Positions 8,435 through 16,797 of a DNA stretch of 42,374 bases are shown in pieces. The stretch's first letter is position 1. The number at the start of each line of letters is the position of its first letter. Under the pieces are notes generated by a model that saw only the letters and a list, made by a program, of their open reading frames with translations, did not search any database and was not told where the DNA came from. Where the stretch lies: the NCBI GenBank assembly GCA_034716535.1, contig JAYEJW010000080.1, positions 1 through 42,374 of the forward strand, read 5' to 3'. A program made the position numbers and the translations under genes. This DNA is from JAYEJW01 sp034716535. GTDB taxonomy: Bacteria > Pseudomonadota > Gammaproteobacteria > Chromatiales > Chromatiaceae.

Positions 8435-8691
8435 GCAACAGAGACAACCCTTGCCCGGTCTGTCATGGCGGCCGAAAACAGCCTGGCACGACCACTTTTA
8501 CCGTGGATCTCGGATTCGGCGTCGTTGTTGTCCGCAACGTCCCGGCACAGGTCTGCGACCTCTGTGGAACGGACTGGATCGATGACACCACTGCGGCGGC
8601 CCTGGAGCGGATCGTCGAGCAGGCACGGCGCAAACACCCGGTCGTCGAGGTGGCAAGCTGGAACGACCAGCCTGAGGCACTCGCCGGCTGA
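8431..8691 (+). CDS. YgiT-type zinc-finger protein, probable antitoxin
   Basis: This 86-residue protein starts at ATG 8431, overlapping the DUF4258 stop. Two CxxC knuckles, CPVC (residues 8-11) and CDLC (42-45), form the zinc site seen in the N-terminal half of MqsA. The spacer contains the strand pattern TTTFTVDLGFGVVVV and VRNVPAQ. Unlike full-length MqsA it has no C-terminal helix-turn-helix domain, so it probably neutralises the toxin without being a self-sufficient repressor. The gene ends 16 bases before the GTG start of res, and all four genes from mod to res run on one strand with minimal spacing. Confidence 0.85.
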   Translation: MSNRDNPCPVCHGGRKQPGTTTFTVDLGFGVVVVRNVPAQVCDLCGTDWIDDTTAAALERIVEQARRKHPVVEVASWNDQPEALAG

Positions 8692-8707
8692 GCGTTTTCG
8701 AGAGCAA

Positions 8708-11700
8708 GTGAAGCTCAAGTTCAAGCGCCAGCCCTTCCAAACGGCGGCCGTCGAGGCGGTCGCGGACTGTTTCGCCGGTCAGCCCAGGGTGACGGGCGTG
8801 CAGTACCGGGTCGACCCCGGACGGGTGGAGGCCGAGAAGCAACGATCCCTGTTGGACGACTCCGGCTTCAGGAATCACGAGATCCTGCTCGAAAGCGCGG
8901 ACATCCTGAAAAACATCCAGGCAGTACAGTGGGCCGCCAATCTGCCGATGTCGGACAAGCTGGCGGGCACCGCGGTCAGCCCCATCAATCTCGACGTCGA
9001 GATGGAGACCGGCACCGGCAAGACCTACTGCTACATCAAGACCCTCTTCGAGCTCCACCGGCGCTTCGGCTGGGGCAAGTTCATCGTGGTCGTGCCGAGC
9101 ATCGCGATCCGTGAGGGCGTGCTCAAGTCCTTCGAGATCACCGCCGAGCACTTTCTGGAGGACTACGGCAAGCGGGCTCGCTTCTTCGTCTACAACTCCA
9201 AGCAGCTGCACAACCTGGAGAGCTTCTCGTCGGATGCGGGCGTGAACGTGATGATCATCAACGTCCAGGCCTTCAACGCCAGAGGGAAGGACGCAAGGCG
9301 CATCTACGAGGAGTTGGACGACTTCCAGTCCCGCCAGCCGATCGACGTCATCAAGGCCAATCGCCCCGTCCTGATCCTGGACGAGCCTCAGAAGATGGAG
9401 GGCAGGAAGACCCGCCGGTCGCTGGAAGAATTCAAGCCCCTGTTCATCCTGCGCTACTCCGCCACCCACAAGACCGAGCACAACAAGGTCCACCGGCTGG
9501 ATGCCCTGGACGCCTACAACCAGAAGCTGGTGAAGAAGATCGCCGTGCGCGGCATCACGATGAAGGGGCTCACAGGCACCAATGCCTATTTGTACCTGGA
9601 ATCCATCGAGATCTCGGCCAAGCGCCCTCCCGTGGCGCGCCTGGAGATCGAGATCCGCGAGGGTGGAGGCATCAAGCGGGTGCTGCGCAAGATCGGGCGA
9701 AACGACAATCTCTATGACCTGTCCGGCGGGCTGGACGCTTACAAGGACGGCTTCGTGGTATCGGATATCGACGCCCATCTGGACACCATCAGCTTCATCA
9801 ACGGTCTGGAACTGACTGCCGGCGAGGCCGTCGGCGATATGAACGAGGCCGCGCTGCGCCGCATCCAGATCCGCGAGGCCATCCGCGCCCACTTCGAGAA
9901 AGAGCAGGCCCTGTTCCACCAGGGCATCAAGGTGCTGTCGCTGTTTTTCATTGACGAGGTGGCCAAGTATCGCCGGTACGACGACAGCGGCGAGCTCTCC
10001 GGCGAGTACGCTCGCGCCTTCGAGGAGGAGTACGACTGGCAGCTCAACGAGGTGCTGGACCTGGAGGATACCCCCTACCAGCGCTACCTGAAGGGCATCG
10101 CTGCGTCGCAGACCCACAACGGCTACTTTTCCATCGACAAGAAGACCAAGCGCCTGGTCGACCCTAAGACCGGCGCACGCTCCACCGAGGCCGACGACGT
10201 GGACGCCTACGATCTGATCCTGAAAGACAAGGAGCGCCTGCTGTCTTTCGACGAGCCGACCCGCTTCGTCTTCTCTCACTCCGCCCTGCGCGAAGGCTGG
10301 GACAACCCAAACGTGTTCGTCATCTGCACGCTGAAGCACAGCGACAGCACGGTATCGCGCCGGCAAGAGGTCGGTCGCGGCCTGCGCCTTGCGGTGAATC
10401 AGACCGGCGAGCGCATGGACGACCCGGCAACGGTTCACCAGACCAATGTGCTCACGGTCGTCGCCAGCGAGAGCTACAAGGACTTCGTGGCGGGCCTGCA
10501 GCGGGACATCAGCGAGACCCTGTCCGCGCGTCCAAGGGTTGCCGATGTGGATTACTTTGCGGGCAAGCGGTTGAAGACGACTGCCGGCGACGTGGAAGTC
10601 ACGGACAAGATGGCAAGGCAGATCTACAAATACCTGGTCAAGAACGATTACGTCGACGACGACGATCGCATTGCGAACGACTATCACGACGCGAAGGCAG
10701 CAGGCGAGCTCGCGCCCTTGCCGCCGGAGCTCGAGCCCTACGCGGAGCAAGTCTTCCAGCTCGTCGACAGCGTCTTCAGCGACGCTCAGCTGCCGACCGT
10801 CGAGGACGACCGTAAAGCGAAGCAGAACCCGCTGAACAGCAACTTCGACAGGAAGGAATTCCAGGCGCTGTGGGACCGCATCAACCGCAAGGCCGCCTAC
10901 ACGGTCCATTTCGATTCGGCGGAGCTGATCGCGAAATGCATCGGTGCGCTGAGCACGAGGGAATTCAGGGTCGCGCCATTGCGCTACGGCGTGGTGGCGG
11001 GCGAGCAAAAGGACGAGATTGGTTACGACGCTCTGCGGCGGGGCGCGTCGTTCGAGATCAAAGAGACCACAACGGAGCGCTACGCCGCCTCCGTTCAGTC
11101 CGCCGTAAAGTACGATCTGATCGGGCGCATCGCGGCGGAGACTCAACTGACCAGGCGGACGATCGCCAGCGTGCTCCAAGGCATCAACCCCGCGGCTTTC
11201 GCTCAGTACAGGACTAATCCCGAGGACTTCCTGCTGAAGGCAACTCGGCTGATCAACGAGCAGAAGGCCACGGTCATCGTCGAGCACCTGGCCTACAGCC
11301 CAACCGAGGAAAGGTACGGGCTGGATATCTTCACGCAAGAGAAACCCAAGCAGGATTTCACCGGCGCGGTGAAGGCCAAGCACCACATCTTCGATTACGT
11401 CTTCACGGACTCCAAGACCGAGCGCGACTTCGTTTCGGAGCTGGACACCAGCACCGAGGTCGTCGTCTACGCCAAGCTGCCCAAGAGCTTCTTCATCCCA
11501 ACGCCGGTCGGCAACTACAACCCGGATTGGGCCATCGCCTTCCAGGCGGGACAGGTGAAGCACGTCTATTTCATTGCCGAGACCAAGGGCTCGATGTCAT
11601 CCCTGGAGCTGCGCGAGATTGAGAGGAGCAAGATCGGTTGCGCGCGGAAGTTTTTCGGCAAGATCACTTCCGATGAAGTTAGGTACGACGTGGTGAATAG

Positions 11701-11731
11701 CTACGGCCGCCTGCTTGAGCTGGTCACCTGA
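8708..11731 (+). CDS. Type III restriction enzyme Res subunit (helicase-nuclease)
   Basis: This protein of about 1007 residues starts at GTG 8708, immediately before the family-typical KLKFKRQPFQ. Reading frames further upstream belong to the zinc-finger gene. Superfamily 2 helicase motifs are intact: Walker A TGTGKT (residues 101-106), DEPQ as motif II (225-228), a threonine/serine motif III near RYSATHK, and motif VI RRQEVGRGLRL (about 551-561). The C-terminus carries a PD-(D/E)xK nuclease site, with P939-D940 in NPDWAI and E958-T959-K960 in IAETKG. It should cut DNA after ATP-driven translocation when sites are unmodified by Mod. At full length with all catalytic residues it appears functional, unlike the helicase remnant at the front of the island. 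Confidence 0.92.
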   Translation: MKLKFKRQPFQTAAVEAVADCFAGQPRVTGVQYRVDPGRVEAEKQRSLLDDSGFRNHEILLESADILKNIQAVQWAANLPMSDKLAGTAVSPINLDVEMETGTGKTYCYIKTLFELHRRFGWGKFIVVVPSIAIREGVLKSFEITAEHFLEDYGKRARFFVYNSKQLHNLESFSSDAGVNVMIINVQAFNARGKDARRIYEELDDFQSRQPIDVIKANRPVLILDEPQKMEGRKTRRSLEEFKPLFILRYSATHKTEHNKVHRLDALDAYNQKLVKKIAVRGITMKGLTGTNAYLYLESIEISAKRPPVARLEIEIREGGGIKRVLRKIGRNDNLYDLSGGLDAYKDGFVVSDIDAHLDTISFINGLELTAGEAVGDMNEAALRRIQIREAIRAHFEKEQALFHQGIKVLSLFFIDEVAKYRRYDDSGELSGEYARAFEEEYDWQLNEVLDLEDTPYQRYLKGIAASQTHNGYFSIDKKTKRLVDPKTGARSTEADDVDAYDLILKDKERLLSFDEPTRFVFSHSALREGWDNPNVFVICTLKHSDSTVSRRQEVGRGLRLAVNQTGERMDDPATVHQTNVLTVVASESYKDFVAGLQRDISETLSARPRVADVDYFAGKRLKTTAGDVEVTDKMARQIYKYLVKNDYVDDDDRIANDYHDAKAAGELAPLPPELEPYAEQVFQLVDSVFSDAQLPTVEDDRKAKQNPLNSNFDRKEFQALWDRINRKAAYTVHFDSAELIAKCIGALSTREFRVAPLRYGVVAGEQKDEIGYDALRRGASFEIKETTTERYAASVQSAVKYDLIGRIAAETQLTRRTIASVLQGINPAAFAQYRTNPEDFLLKATRLINEQKATVIVEHLAYSPTEERYGLDIFTQEKPKQDFTGAVKAKHHIFDYVFTDSKTERDFVSELDTSTEVVVYAKLPKSFFIPTPVGNYNPDWAIAFQAGQVKHVYFIAETKGSMSSLELREIERSKIGCARKFFGKITSDEVRYDVVNSYGRLLELVT

Positions 11732-11759
11732 TTTGCCATATTTCTTGAGCTGAGACGAG

Positions 11760-11783
11760 AAAGGGCCGGTAAACCGGCCCTTT
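11760..11783. terminator. Convergent intrinsic terminator-like hairpin
   Basis: An 11-base inverted repeat, AAAGGGCCGGT and ACCGGCCCTTT, with almost no loop sits between the convergent res and sulfur globule-like genes. It is symmetrical, so it could stop transcription from both sides, although the T-run is short (three T on each side). Confidence 0.65.
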
Positions 11784-11830
11784 GCAAGAGAACGGCAGGA
11801 CTGACCGTCCCGCCGCATTTGGCGAGCGTC

Positions 11831-12187
11831 TTACTTCGCGACGCTGGAGGCCGCCGGAGCGACGGCCGTCGGGGCAACGGCGAAAGGATAGGCGCCATAC
11901 ATGGGATAGCCGTAGCCGCCGCCCCAAGGACGGCCCCAACCGCCACCATGCGGATAGCCGCCCCAGCCGCCGCCATACGGATAGCCGCCATAGCCGCCAT
12001 AGCCGCCATAGCCACCATACGGATAGCCGCCATACCAGGGGCCACCGCCACCATACCAGGGGCCGCCGTACCAGGGACCACCGCCTCCCCAGTTGTTGCC
12101 GCCCCAGAAGGCCTGAGCGGGGATGGTCGCCAGGGCGGTCGCGCCGGCAAGGGCCACACCGGTTGCAGTCAGCAAGATCTTGTTCAT
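11831..12187 (-). CDS. Sulfur globule protein-like secreted Gly/Tyr/Trp/Pro-rich protein
   Basis: This is a 118-residue exported protein. A signal peptide (MNKILLTATGVALAGATALA, cleavage after AQA near residue 25) precedes a low-complexity mature chain built from repeats such as PWYGG, YPYGGYGGYGG and GGGWGGYPHGG, ending in an alanine/valine tail. The composition and length match the envelope proteins that coat periplasmic sulfur globules in purple sulfur bacteria (Sgp proteins), which is the main hint that this organism stores sulfur. Assignment rests on composition, not on a catalytic motif, so another structural Gly-rich secreted protein is possible. The start has a good AGAGGA ribosome-binding site. 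The DNA is internally repetitive with a CCGCCATAG-type unit at about 11955-12075. Confidence 0.7.
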   Translation of the reverse strand: MNKILLTATGVALAGATALATIPAQAFWGGNNWGGGGPWYGGPWYGGGGPWYGGYPYGGYGGYGGYGGYPYGGGWGGYPHGGGWGRPWGGGYGYPMYGAYPFAVAPTAVAPAASSVAK

Positions 12188-12297
12188 ATCTTTCGTCCTC
12201 TTTAAACCCTGAGAAATGCGAGACGGGATCTAGAACCCCGTGACAAGTATAGATCGTTGAATATTACCGGTCAGCAATTCACAACCGGACGCATGGG

Positions 12298-13419
12298 TCA
12301 GTCGCCCAGGCTCGCGCCGACATTGCGGGCCGTCTGGATCCAGGGATGGTCCATTGGAATCAGCTTGCGCCTCCCGGCGACCTCTTCGAGCGGAACAGCC
12401 GCCACGCCCTCACCGCGTGCCGCCACCATCACCCCGAAACGCCCCTGATGAATCAGGTCGGCGCAAGCGCTGCCCAGTCGGGTAGCCAGCAGACGGTCGC
12501 CGGCGGACGGCGTACCCCCCCTCTGCAGGTGGCCCAGAATGGTGACGCGGGACTCGAGCCCCGTGAGCTTCTCGAGCTGCTGGGCGAGGGCCAGCGTATG
12601 GGTACCCCGCTGGGCCTCGAGCTCCTTGATGACGGCCTTCGCCCGCTTCTTCTGGGTCTTGTCCTCCGCCTCGGCCTTGCGGCTCTCCGCAACCCGCAGC
12701 GCCTCGGCCTCCTCGACCGACATGGCTCCCTCCGCCACCGCGACGATGCTGAAGTTGCGCCCGGAGCGAACCCGCTGACGGATAGCCTCGGCCACCCGTT
12801 CCACGTCGTAGGGGATCTCGGGGAGGAGAATCACGTCCGCGCCGCCGGCGATACCGGCCCCGAGCGCCAGCCAGCCAACGCGGTGTCCCATGATCTCCAC
12901 CACGATGATGCGATGGTGGCTGTGGGCGGTGCTGTGCAGCCGATCGATGGCCTCGGTGGCAATGCCGAGGGCAGTGTCGAATCCGAAGGTGACATCGCTC
13001 CCGAATACGTCGTTGTCGATGGTCTTGGGAAGCGTGACGAGGTTCAGCCCCCTCTCCTTCAGGCGCAGCGCGTTCTTCTGAGTCCCGCCGCCACCGAGGC
13101 AAACCAAGGCATCCAGATGGTTTGCCTGGTAGTTCTCCACGATGGCGTCCGTCATATCCTGCTCTTTTCCGCCCACCAGCATGCGGTGGGGCTTGTCTCG
13201 GCTGGTCCCCAGAATCGTGCCGCCAACGGTGAGGATGCCCGCGAGCGAGCTGCTCTCCAGGCGCACGGAGCGGTTCTCCGCCAAGCCGCGAAATCCGTCC
13301 CTGAAACCGATCACCTCCATGCCGTAACGGCCCAAAGCGGCCTTCCCCACGCCCCGTATGGCGGCGTTCAGGCCGGGGCTGTCGCCACCCGACGTCAGGA
13401 TTCCTATGTACTGGCCCAT
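12298..13419 (-). CDS. 6-phosphofructokinase (PfkA family)
   Basis: This 373-residue enzyme phosphorylates fructose 6-phosphate in glycolysis. The ATG at 13419 is preferred over the GTG at 13428 because AGGT is correctly spaced before it. Visible motifs are the nucleotide loop ILTSGGDSPGLNAAIRG (residues 7-23), GGGGTQKNA (109-117), the catalytic PKTIDND (131-137), and the sugar-binding MGHRVGWLA and LGHLQRGG. In the E. coli numbering scheme the residue after the usual Asp103 is Gly, which favours ATP over pyrophosphate, while Lys in PKTIDND is the form seen in the long PFK subgroup. The Asp103 position is Gly here, apparently a subgroup trait. It is a single gene upstream of the sulfur globule-like gene on the same strand, with a 110-base gap that probably carries that gene's promoter. 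Confidence 0.88.
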   Translation of the reverse strand: MGQYIGILTSGGDSPGLNAAIRGVGKAALGRYGMEVIGFRDGFRGLAENRSVRLESSSLAGILTVGGTILGTSRDKPHRMLVGGKEQDMTDAIVENYQANHLDALVCLGGGGTQKNALRLKERGLNLVTLPKTIDNDVFGSDVTFGFDTALGIATEAIDRLHSTAHSHHRIIVVEIMGHRVGWLALGAGIAGGADVILLPEIPYDVERVAEAIRQRVRSGRNFSIVAVAEGAMSVEEAEALRVAESRKAEAEDKTQKKRAKAVIKELEAQRGTHTLALAQQLEKLTGLESRVTILGHLQRGGTPSAGDRLLATRLGSACADLIHQGRFGVMVAARGEGVAAVPLEEVAGRRKLIPMDHPWIQTARNVGASLGD

Positions 13420-13545
13420 AAACTGCACCTGTTGTTTGGGATGGCGCTATTGTGCCAGTGAGCCGGGGAGAAAACGAATGCCGGCAAGGCTCGGACGATC
13501 CCAAGGCGAATCTGTTCTAACCGACCTGATCGCACGGACGCCGTG

Positions 13546-13770
13546 ATCGATGGTGAAGCGGTCGAGATCGACGTTACGGATACGGAAAAAATCCGCGTAG
13601 GCGACGCGGGTACGCCGTCCTGCGGCACGTACGGAAAGCCCATCTTCGTCGAGAATGTTGCTAATTTCAGCGGCGAGCAAGGCTTTAGTTCGCTACACAT
13701 CGGCGTCGGCCAGGCCAAGATCGGCAAACACGTTGCCGCTGCCTCTGACGGTTTCCATCTCCTCTGTCAT
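13546..13770 (-). pseudogene. HigA-type antitoxin relic with in-frame stop
   Basis: Starting at ATG 13770, the frame reads MTEEMETVRGSGNVFADLGL, the typical start of short XRE antitoxins of HigBA-like modules. It meets TAG at 13693-13695 after residue 25, then continues in the same frame with family-like sequence (LLAAEISNIL, LSVRAAG, FFRIRNVDLDRFTID). After RFTID near 13546 the similarity ends, and the frame drifts to a stop at 13447. A nonsense mutation plus a lost C-terminus makes this non-functional. Its ATG overlaps the toxin stop codon as in a live operon. Confidence 0.75.
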
Positions 13771-13965
13771 CGTAAAGCCTCCTTCAATCGTTTGACCCGC
13801 TTGCGGATCAGGTCTATATCCTGCCGGGGCGTCTAAATGCCGGTGGTCGATTTCTTCCGGAAGGTGTGTACAACCCATATCGCCTCGTCGATCTGCACGG
13901 CATACACCGCGCGGTAAGCATCCGAACGGCACCGCCACTCTCCTCCATCGACCGTTCGAACACGG
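13767..13965 (-). pseudogene. HigB/RelE-type toxin relic with in-frame stop
   Basis: On the minus strand the frame ending at TGA 13767-13769 contains DAYRAVYAVQIDEAIWVVHT, FRKKSTTGI, then an in-frame TAG, then TPRQDIDLIRKRVKRLKEA. This matches the C-terminal half of phage-derived Gp49-like HigB toxins, in which a sense codon stands before TPRQDIDLI. The N-terminal half is missing upstream of about 13965. The ATGA overlap with the antitoxin relic is preserved. Non-functional. Confidence 0.7.
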
Positions 13966-14175
13966 CGTTTTCACGCCACGAGTCTTAACCTTTCGGCTTC
14001 CGGCCCTGCCCCGCCTGAAGGTTACACACCAGGACGCGCAGTTCCTCGGCATGGGCGGCCCTATGTTAAAGTCCGGAAACCTGGGGGGAGCGCCGTTGAC
14101 GGTGGTACATCCGGCCCGATCTCGGCGGGACGCGTTCCCTGTTATCCACGTTTCGACTCGAGACGACCCCATCTT

Positions 14176-15273
14176 ATGAACTTCGTCGATCTGAAGGCTC
14201 AGTACAGCAGAATCCAGGATGACGTCCAGGCCCGCATTCAGGCTGTGCTGGAGCACGGCCGCTACGTCATGGGGCCGGAGATCACGGATCTCGAGGAGCG
14301 GCTGGCCGAAATGGTGGGGGTCAGACACTGCATCGGTGTGTCTTCCGGCACCGATGCCCTGCTCATCGCCATGATGGCCCTGGACATCGGACCCGGGGAC
14401 GAGGTGATCACCACGCCCTTCACCTTCATTGCCACGGGAGAGATGATTGCGCTCATCGGCGCCAAGCCCGTTTTCGTGGATATCGACGCCGAGACCTACA
14501 ACATCGATTCGGAGCAGATCGAGACGGCCATCACCGCCCGGACCAAGGCCATCCTACCCGTGAGCCTCTACGGCCAGTGCGCCGATATGGACGCCATCAA
14601 TGCCATCGCCGGACGGCACGGTATCCCGGTCATCGAGGACGGCGCCCAAAGCCTGGGGGCGACCTACAAGGGGCGCCCGTCCTGCGGCCTGTCGACCATG
14701 GGCTGCACCAGCTTCTTCCCTTCGAAGCCTTTGGGTGCATACGGGGACGGCGGTGCCTGCTTCACCGACGATGACGACTTGGCCGTCGCCCTGCGGCAGA
14801 TCCGCGATCACGGGCAGGACCGCCGATATCATCACATTCGACTCGGCCTCAACGGACGGCTGGACAGCATCCAGGCCGCGGTCCTGCTGGCCAAGCTGCC
14901 CGTCTTTCCCGATGAGGTGGCGGCGCGCGTGCGCATCGGCGCCCGCTACAGCGAGCTGCTGGCGGACGCCCCTTGCGTCACGCCCTATGTCGAGCCCCAC
15001 AACACGAGCGTCTACGCCCAATACACGCTGCGCGTGGACGCCCGGGAGACTTTCATAGACGGACTCAGACAGCGGGACATCCCCACCGCGGTGCACTACC
15101 CGGTCCCACTCAATCTGCAGCCCATCTTCGAATCCGCCGGGCAGCCTCGGGGTACTCTGCCTGTGGCGGAGGAGACTGCCCGGCAGGTCGTCAGCCTGCC
15201 CATGCATCCCTATCTGAGCGACAATGAGCTGGCACAGGTGGCCGACGCCGTCGCCGCAACCCTCGGGGCCTGA
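14176..15273 (+). CDS. wbpE: WbpE/WlbC-like sugar nucleotide aminotransferase (DegT/DnrJ/EryC1/StrS family)
   Basis: This 365-residue PLP enzyme transfers an amino group to C3 of a UDP-3-keto-sugar. The closest match I recognise is WbpE of Pseudomonas, which makes UDP-2-acetamido-3-amino-glucuronate for O-antigen. Motifs are SSGTDAL (residues 56-62, phosphate binding), TPFTFIATGE, VIEDGAQSLGA with the PLP-ring Asp (155), and the Schiff-base Lys184 in SFFPSKPLGAYGDGG. HGQDRRYHHIRLGLNGRLD further on is highly characteristic of this subfamily. The length is full. The partner genes wbpA, wbpB and wbpD are not in this window, so the pathway is assembled elsewhere or the substrate differs. It leads the long co-directional run toward lysA, 33 bases before lptM. 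Confidence 0.85.
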   Translation: MNFVDLKAQYSRIQDDVQARIQAVLEHGRYVMGPEITDLEERLAEMVGVRHCIGVSSGTDALLIAMMALDIGPGDEVITTPFTFIATGEMIALIGAKPVFVDIDAETYNIDSEQIETAITARTKAILPVSLYGQCADMDAINAIAGRHGIPVIEDGAQSLGATYKGRPSCGLSTMGCTSFFPSKPLGAYGDGGACFTDDDDLAVALRQIRDHGQDRRYHHIRLGLNGRLDSIQAAVLLAKLPVFPDEVAARVRIGARYSELLADAPCVTPYVEPHNTSVYAQYTLRVDARETFIDGLRQRDIPTAVHYPVPLNLQPIFESAGQPRGTLPVAEETARQVVSLPMHPYLSDNELAQVADAVAATLGA

Positions 15274-15305
15274 CTGCACGGCGCTCGAAGCCACGGATCC
15301 GAAAT

Positions 15306-15545
15306 ATGCACTGCTGGGCACGTTATCTCTTCATCGCCGTCGTCTCGGTGCTGGGCGTCGGCCAGATGATCGCCGCCTGTGGTCAGAAAGGAGATCTCTA
15401 CATCCCCGAGAAGGAGGAGACCCGGACGCAGGACGGGCCGCCGGCAGGGCCCGACTCGATGCCGGCGACAGAAACCGGAGAAGTGCTGGAGACCGGGGAA
15501 GATATCGAGCGCGCGTCCGAGGTCCGCGGCCCGGGGTCGTACTAA
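15306..15545 (+). CDS. lptM: LPS translocon maturation chaperone LptM (YifL-like lipoprotein)
   Basis: This is a 79-residue lipoprotein. A hydrophobic signal (residues 7-24) ends in a lipobox with Cys25, directly followed by GQKGDLYIPE, the conserved motif of the YifL/LptM family. In E. coli the protein assists assembly of LptD in the outer membrane, and its gene sits just upstream of dapF. Here lysA follows after 4 bases and dapF is further downstream, a common gammaproteobacterial variant. The C-terminal part is acidic, proline/glutamate-rich and unlikely to fold. Confidence 0.85.
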   Translation: MHCWARYLFIAVVSVLGVGQMIAACGQKGDLYIPEKEETRTQDGPPAGPDSMPATETGEVLETGEDIERASEVRGPGSY

Positions 15546-15549
15546 CGCG

Positions 15550-16797
15550 ATGGACCATTTCCACTATCGTGGTACCGAGCTGTATGCGGAGGATGTGCCG
15601 CTGGCGAACATCGCGGCGCGCTTCGGTACCCCTTGCTACGTCTATTCCCGGGCCACGCTGGAGCGGCACTGGCACGCCTTCGACGATGCCTTCCGCAACC
15701 ACCCGCATCTGATCTGTTACGCCGTAAAGGCGAATGCCAACCTGGCGGTACTGGACCTGCTCGCGCGCCTGGGCTCGGGCTTCGACATCGTCTCCGTGGG
15801 GGAGCTGGAACGCGTTCTGGCTGCCGGGGGTGAGCCCTCGAAGGTCATATTCTCGGGGGTGGGCAAGCGTGAGGATGAGATCCGCCGGGCACTGGAGGTG
15901 GGCATCCGCTGCTTCAACGTGGAATCCAGGCCCGAGCTGGATCGCATCGACCGGATCGCGGGCGAGCTTCGCATGACCGCCCCCGTTTCCCTGCGCGTGA
16001 ACCCGGACGTGGACGCCCGCACCCACCCCTACATTGCCACCGGGCTCAAGGAGAACAAGTTCGGTGTCGACATCCACGCCGCCGACGACGTCTACCAGCG
16101 GGCGGCCGAGTTGCCCAACCTGCGGGTTACCGGAATCGATTGTCATATCGGCTCCCAGCTCACCGACCTCGCACCCTTCCTCGATGCCCTGGAACGGGTC
16201 CTGGAGCTGGCGGACCGCCTGGAGCGCTTCGGCATCCCAATCGAGCACCTGGACCTGGGTGGCGGCCTTGGGATCCGCTACACCGACGAGCAGCCGCCGG
16301 AGCCGGATGAGTACGCGCGCGTCCTCGACCGCCACCTGGAAGGGCGCCATTACGAGATCATCCTGGAGCCCGGTCGGGCCATTGCCGGTAACGCCGGCGT
16401 CCTTATCACCCGAGTCGAGTACCTCAAGCCCACCGAGCACAGGCACTTCGCCATCCTCGATGCGGCCATGAACGACCTCCTGCGCCCGGCCCTGTACCAG
16501 GCACGTCAGGAGATCACGCCTGTGCTGCGCAAGACCACGGGCGAGCGGGCCCGCTACGACTTGGTGGGCCCGGTGTGCGAGACAGGGGATTTTCTCGCCA
16601 AGGACCGGGACCTGACCCTTGAGACCGGAGAGCTTCTGGCGGTGCGCTCCAGTGGGGCCTACGGCTTTGTCATGAGCTCCAACTACAACAGCCGCCCGCG
16701 GGCTGCGGAGGTCATGGTGGACGGCGCGGCAGCCCATCTCGTCAGGCGCCGCGAGTCGCTGGAAGCACTCTACGTCGGGGAGTCGACCCTACCGTGA
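15550..16797 (+). CDS. lysA: Diaminopimelate decarboxylase
   Basis: This 415-residue PLP enzyme catalyses the last step of lysine synthesis, meso-diaminopimelate to lysine and CO2. Catalytic features are Lys60 in ICYAVKANANL (Schiff base), GSGFDIVSVGE, DCHIGSQL, the phosphate-binding glycine loop LDLGGGLGI, EPGRAIAG, and the substrate Cys-Glu in GPVCETGDFLA. The ATG at 15550 lies 4 bases after the lptM stop and gives the expected N-terminus (MDHFHY). The stop codon overlaps the next start as GTGA. Together with dapF downstream it makes this a lysine/peptidoglycan precursor locus. Confidence 0.95.
   Translation: MDHFHYRGTELYAEDVPLANIAARFGTPCYVYSRATLERHWHAFDDAFRNHPHLICYAVKANANLAVLDLLARLGSGFDIVSVGELERVLAAGGEPSKVIFSGVGKREDEIRRALEVGIRCFNVESRPELDRIDRIAGELRMTAPVSLRVNPDVDARTHPYIATGLKENKFGVDIHAADDVYQRAAELPNLRVTGIDCHIGSQLTDLAPFLDALERVLELADRLERFGIPIEHLDLGGGLGIRYTDEQPPEPDEYARVLDRHLEGRHYEIILEPGRAIAGNAGVLITRVEYLKPTEHRHFAILDAAMNDLLRPALYQARQEITPVLRKTTGERARYDLVGPVCETGDFLAKDRDLTLETGELLAVRSSGAYGFVMSSNYNSRPRAAEVMVDGAAAHLVRRRESLEALYVGESTLP

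Noticed and set aside
11950..12080. CRISPR-like regular repeats
   Set aside because: The periodicity comes from Gly-Tyr codons of the sulfur globule-like protein. There are no spacers of constant length and no cas genes.
13543..13836. Plus-strand frame of 97 codons near the HigBA relic
   Set aside because: It is antisense to readable toxin-antitoxin remnants and shows no family features.
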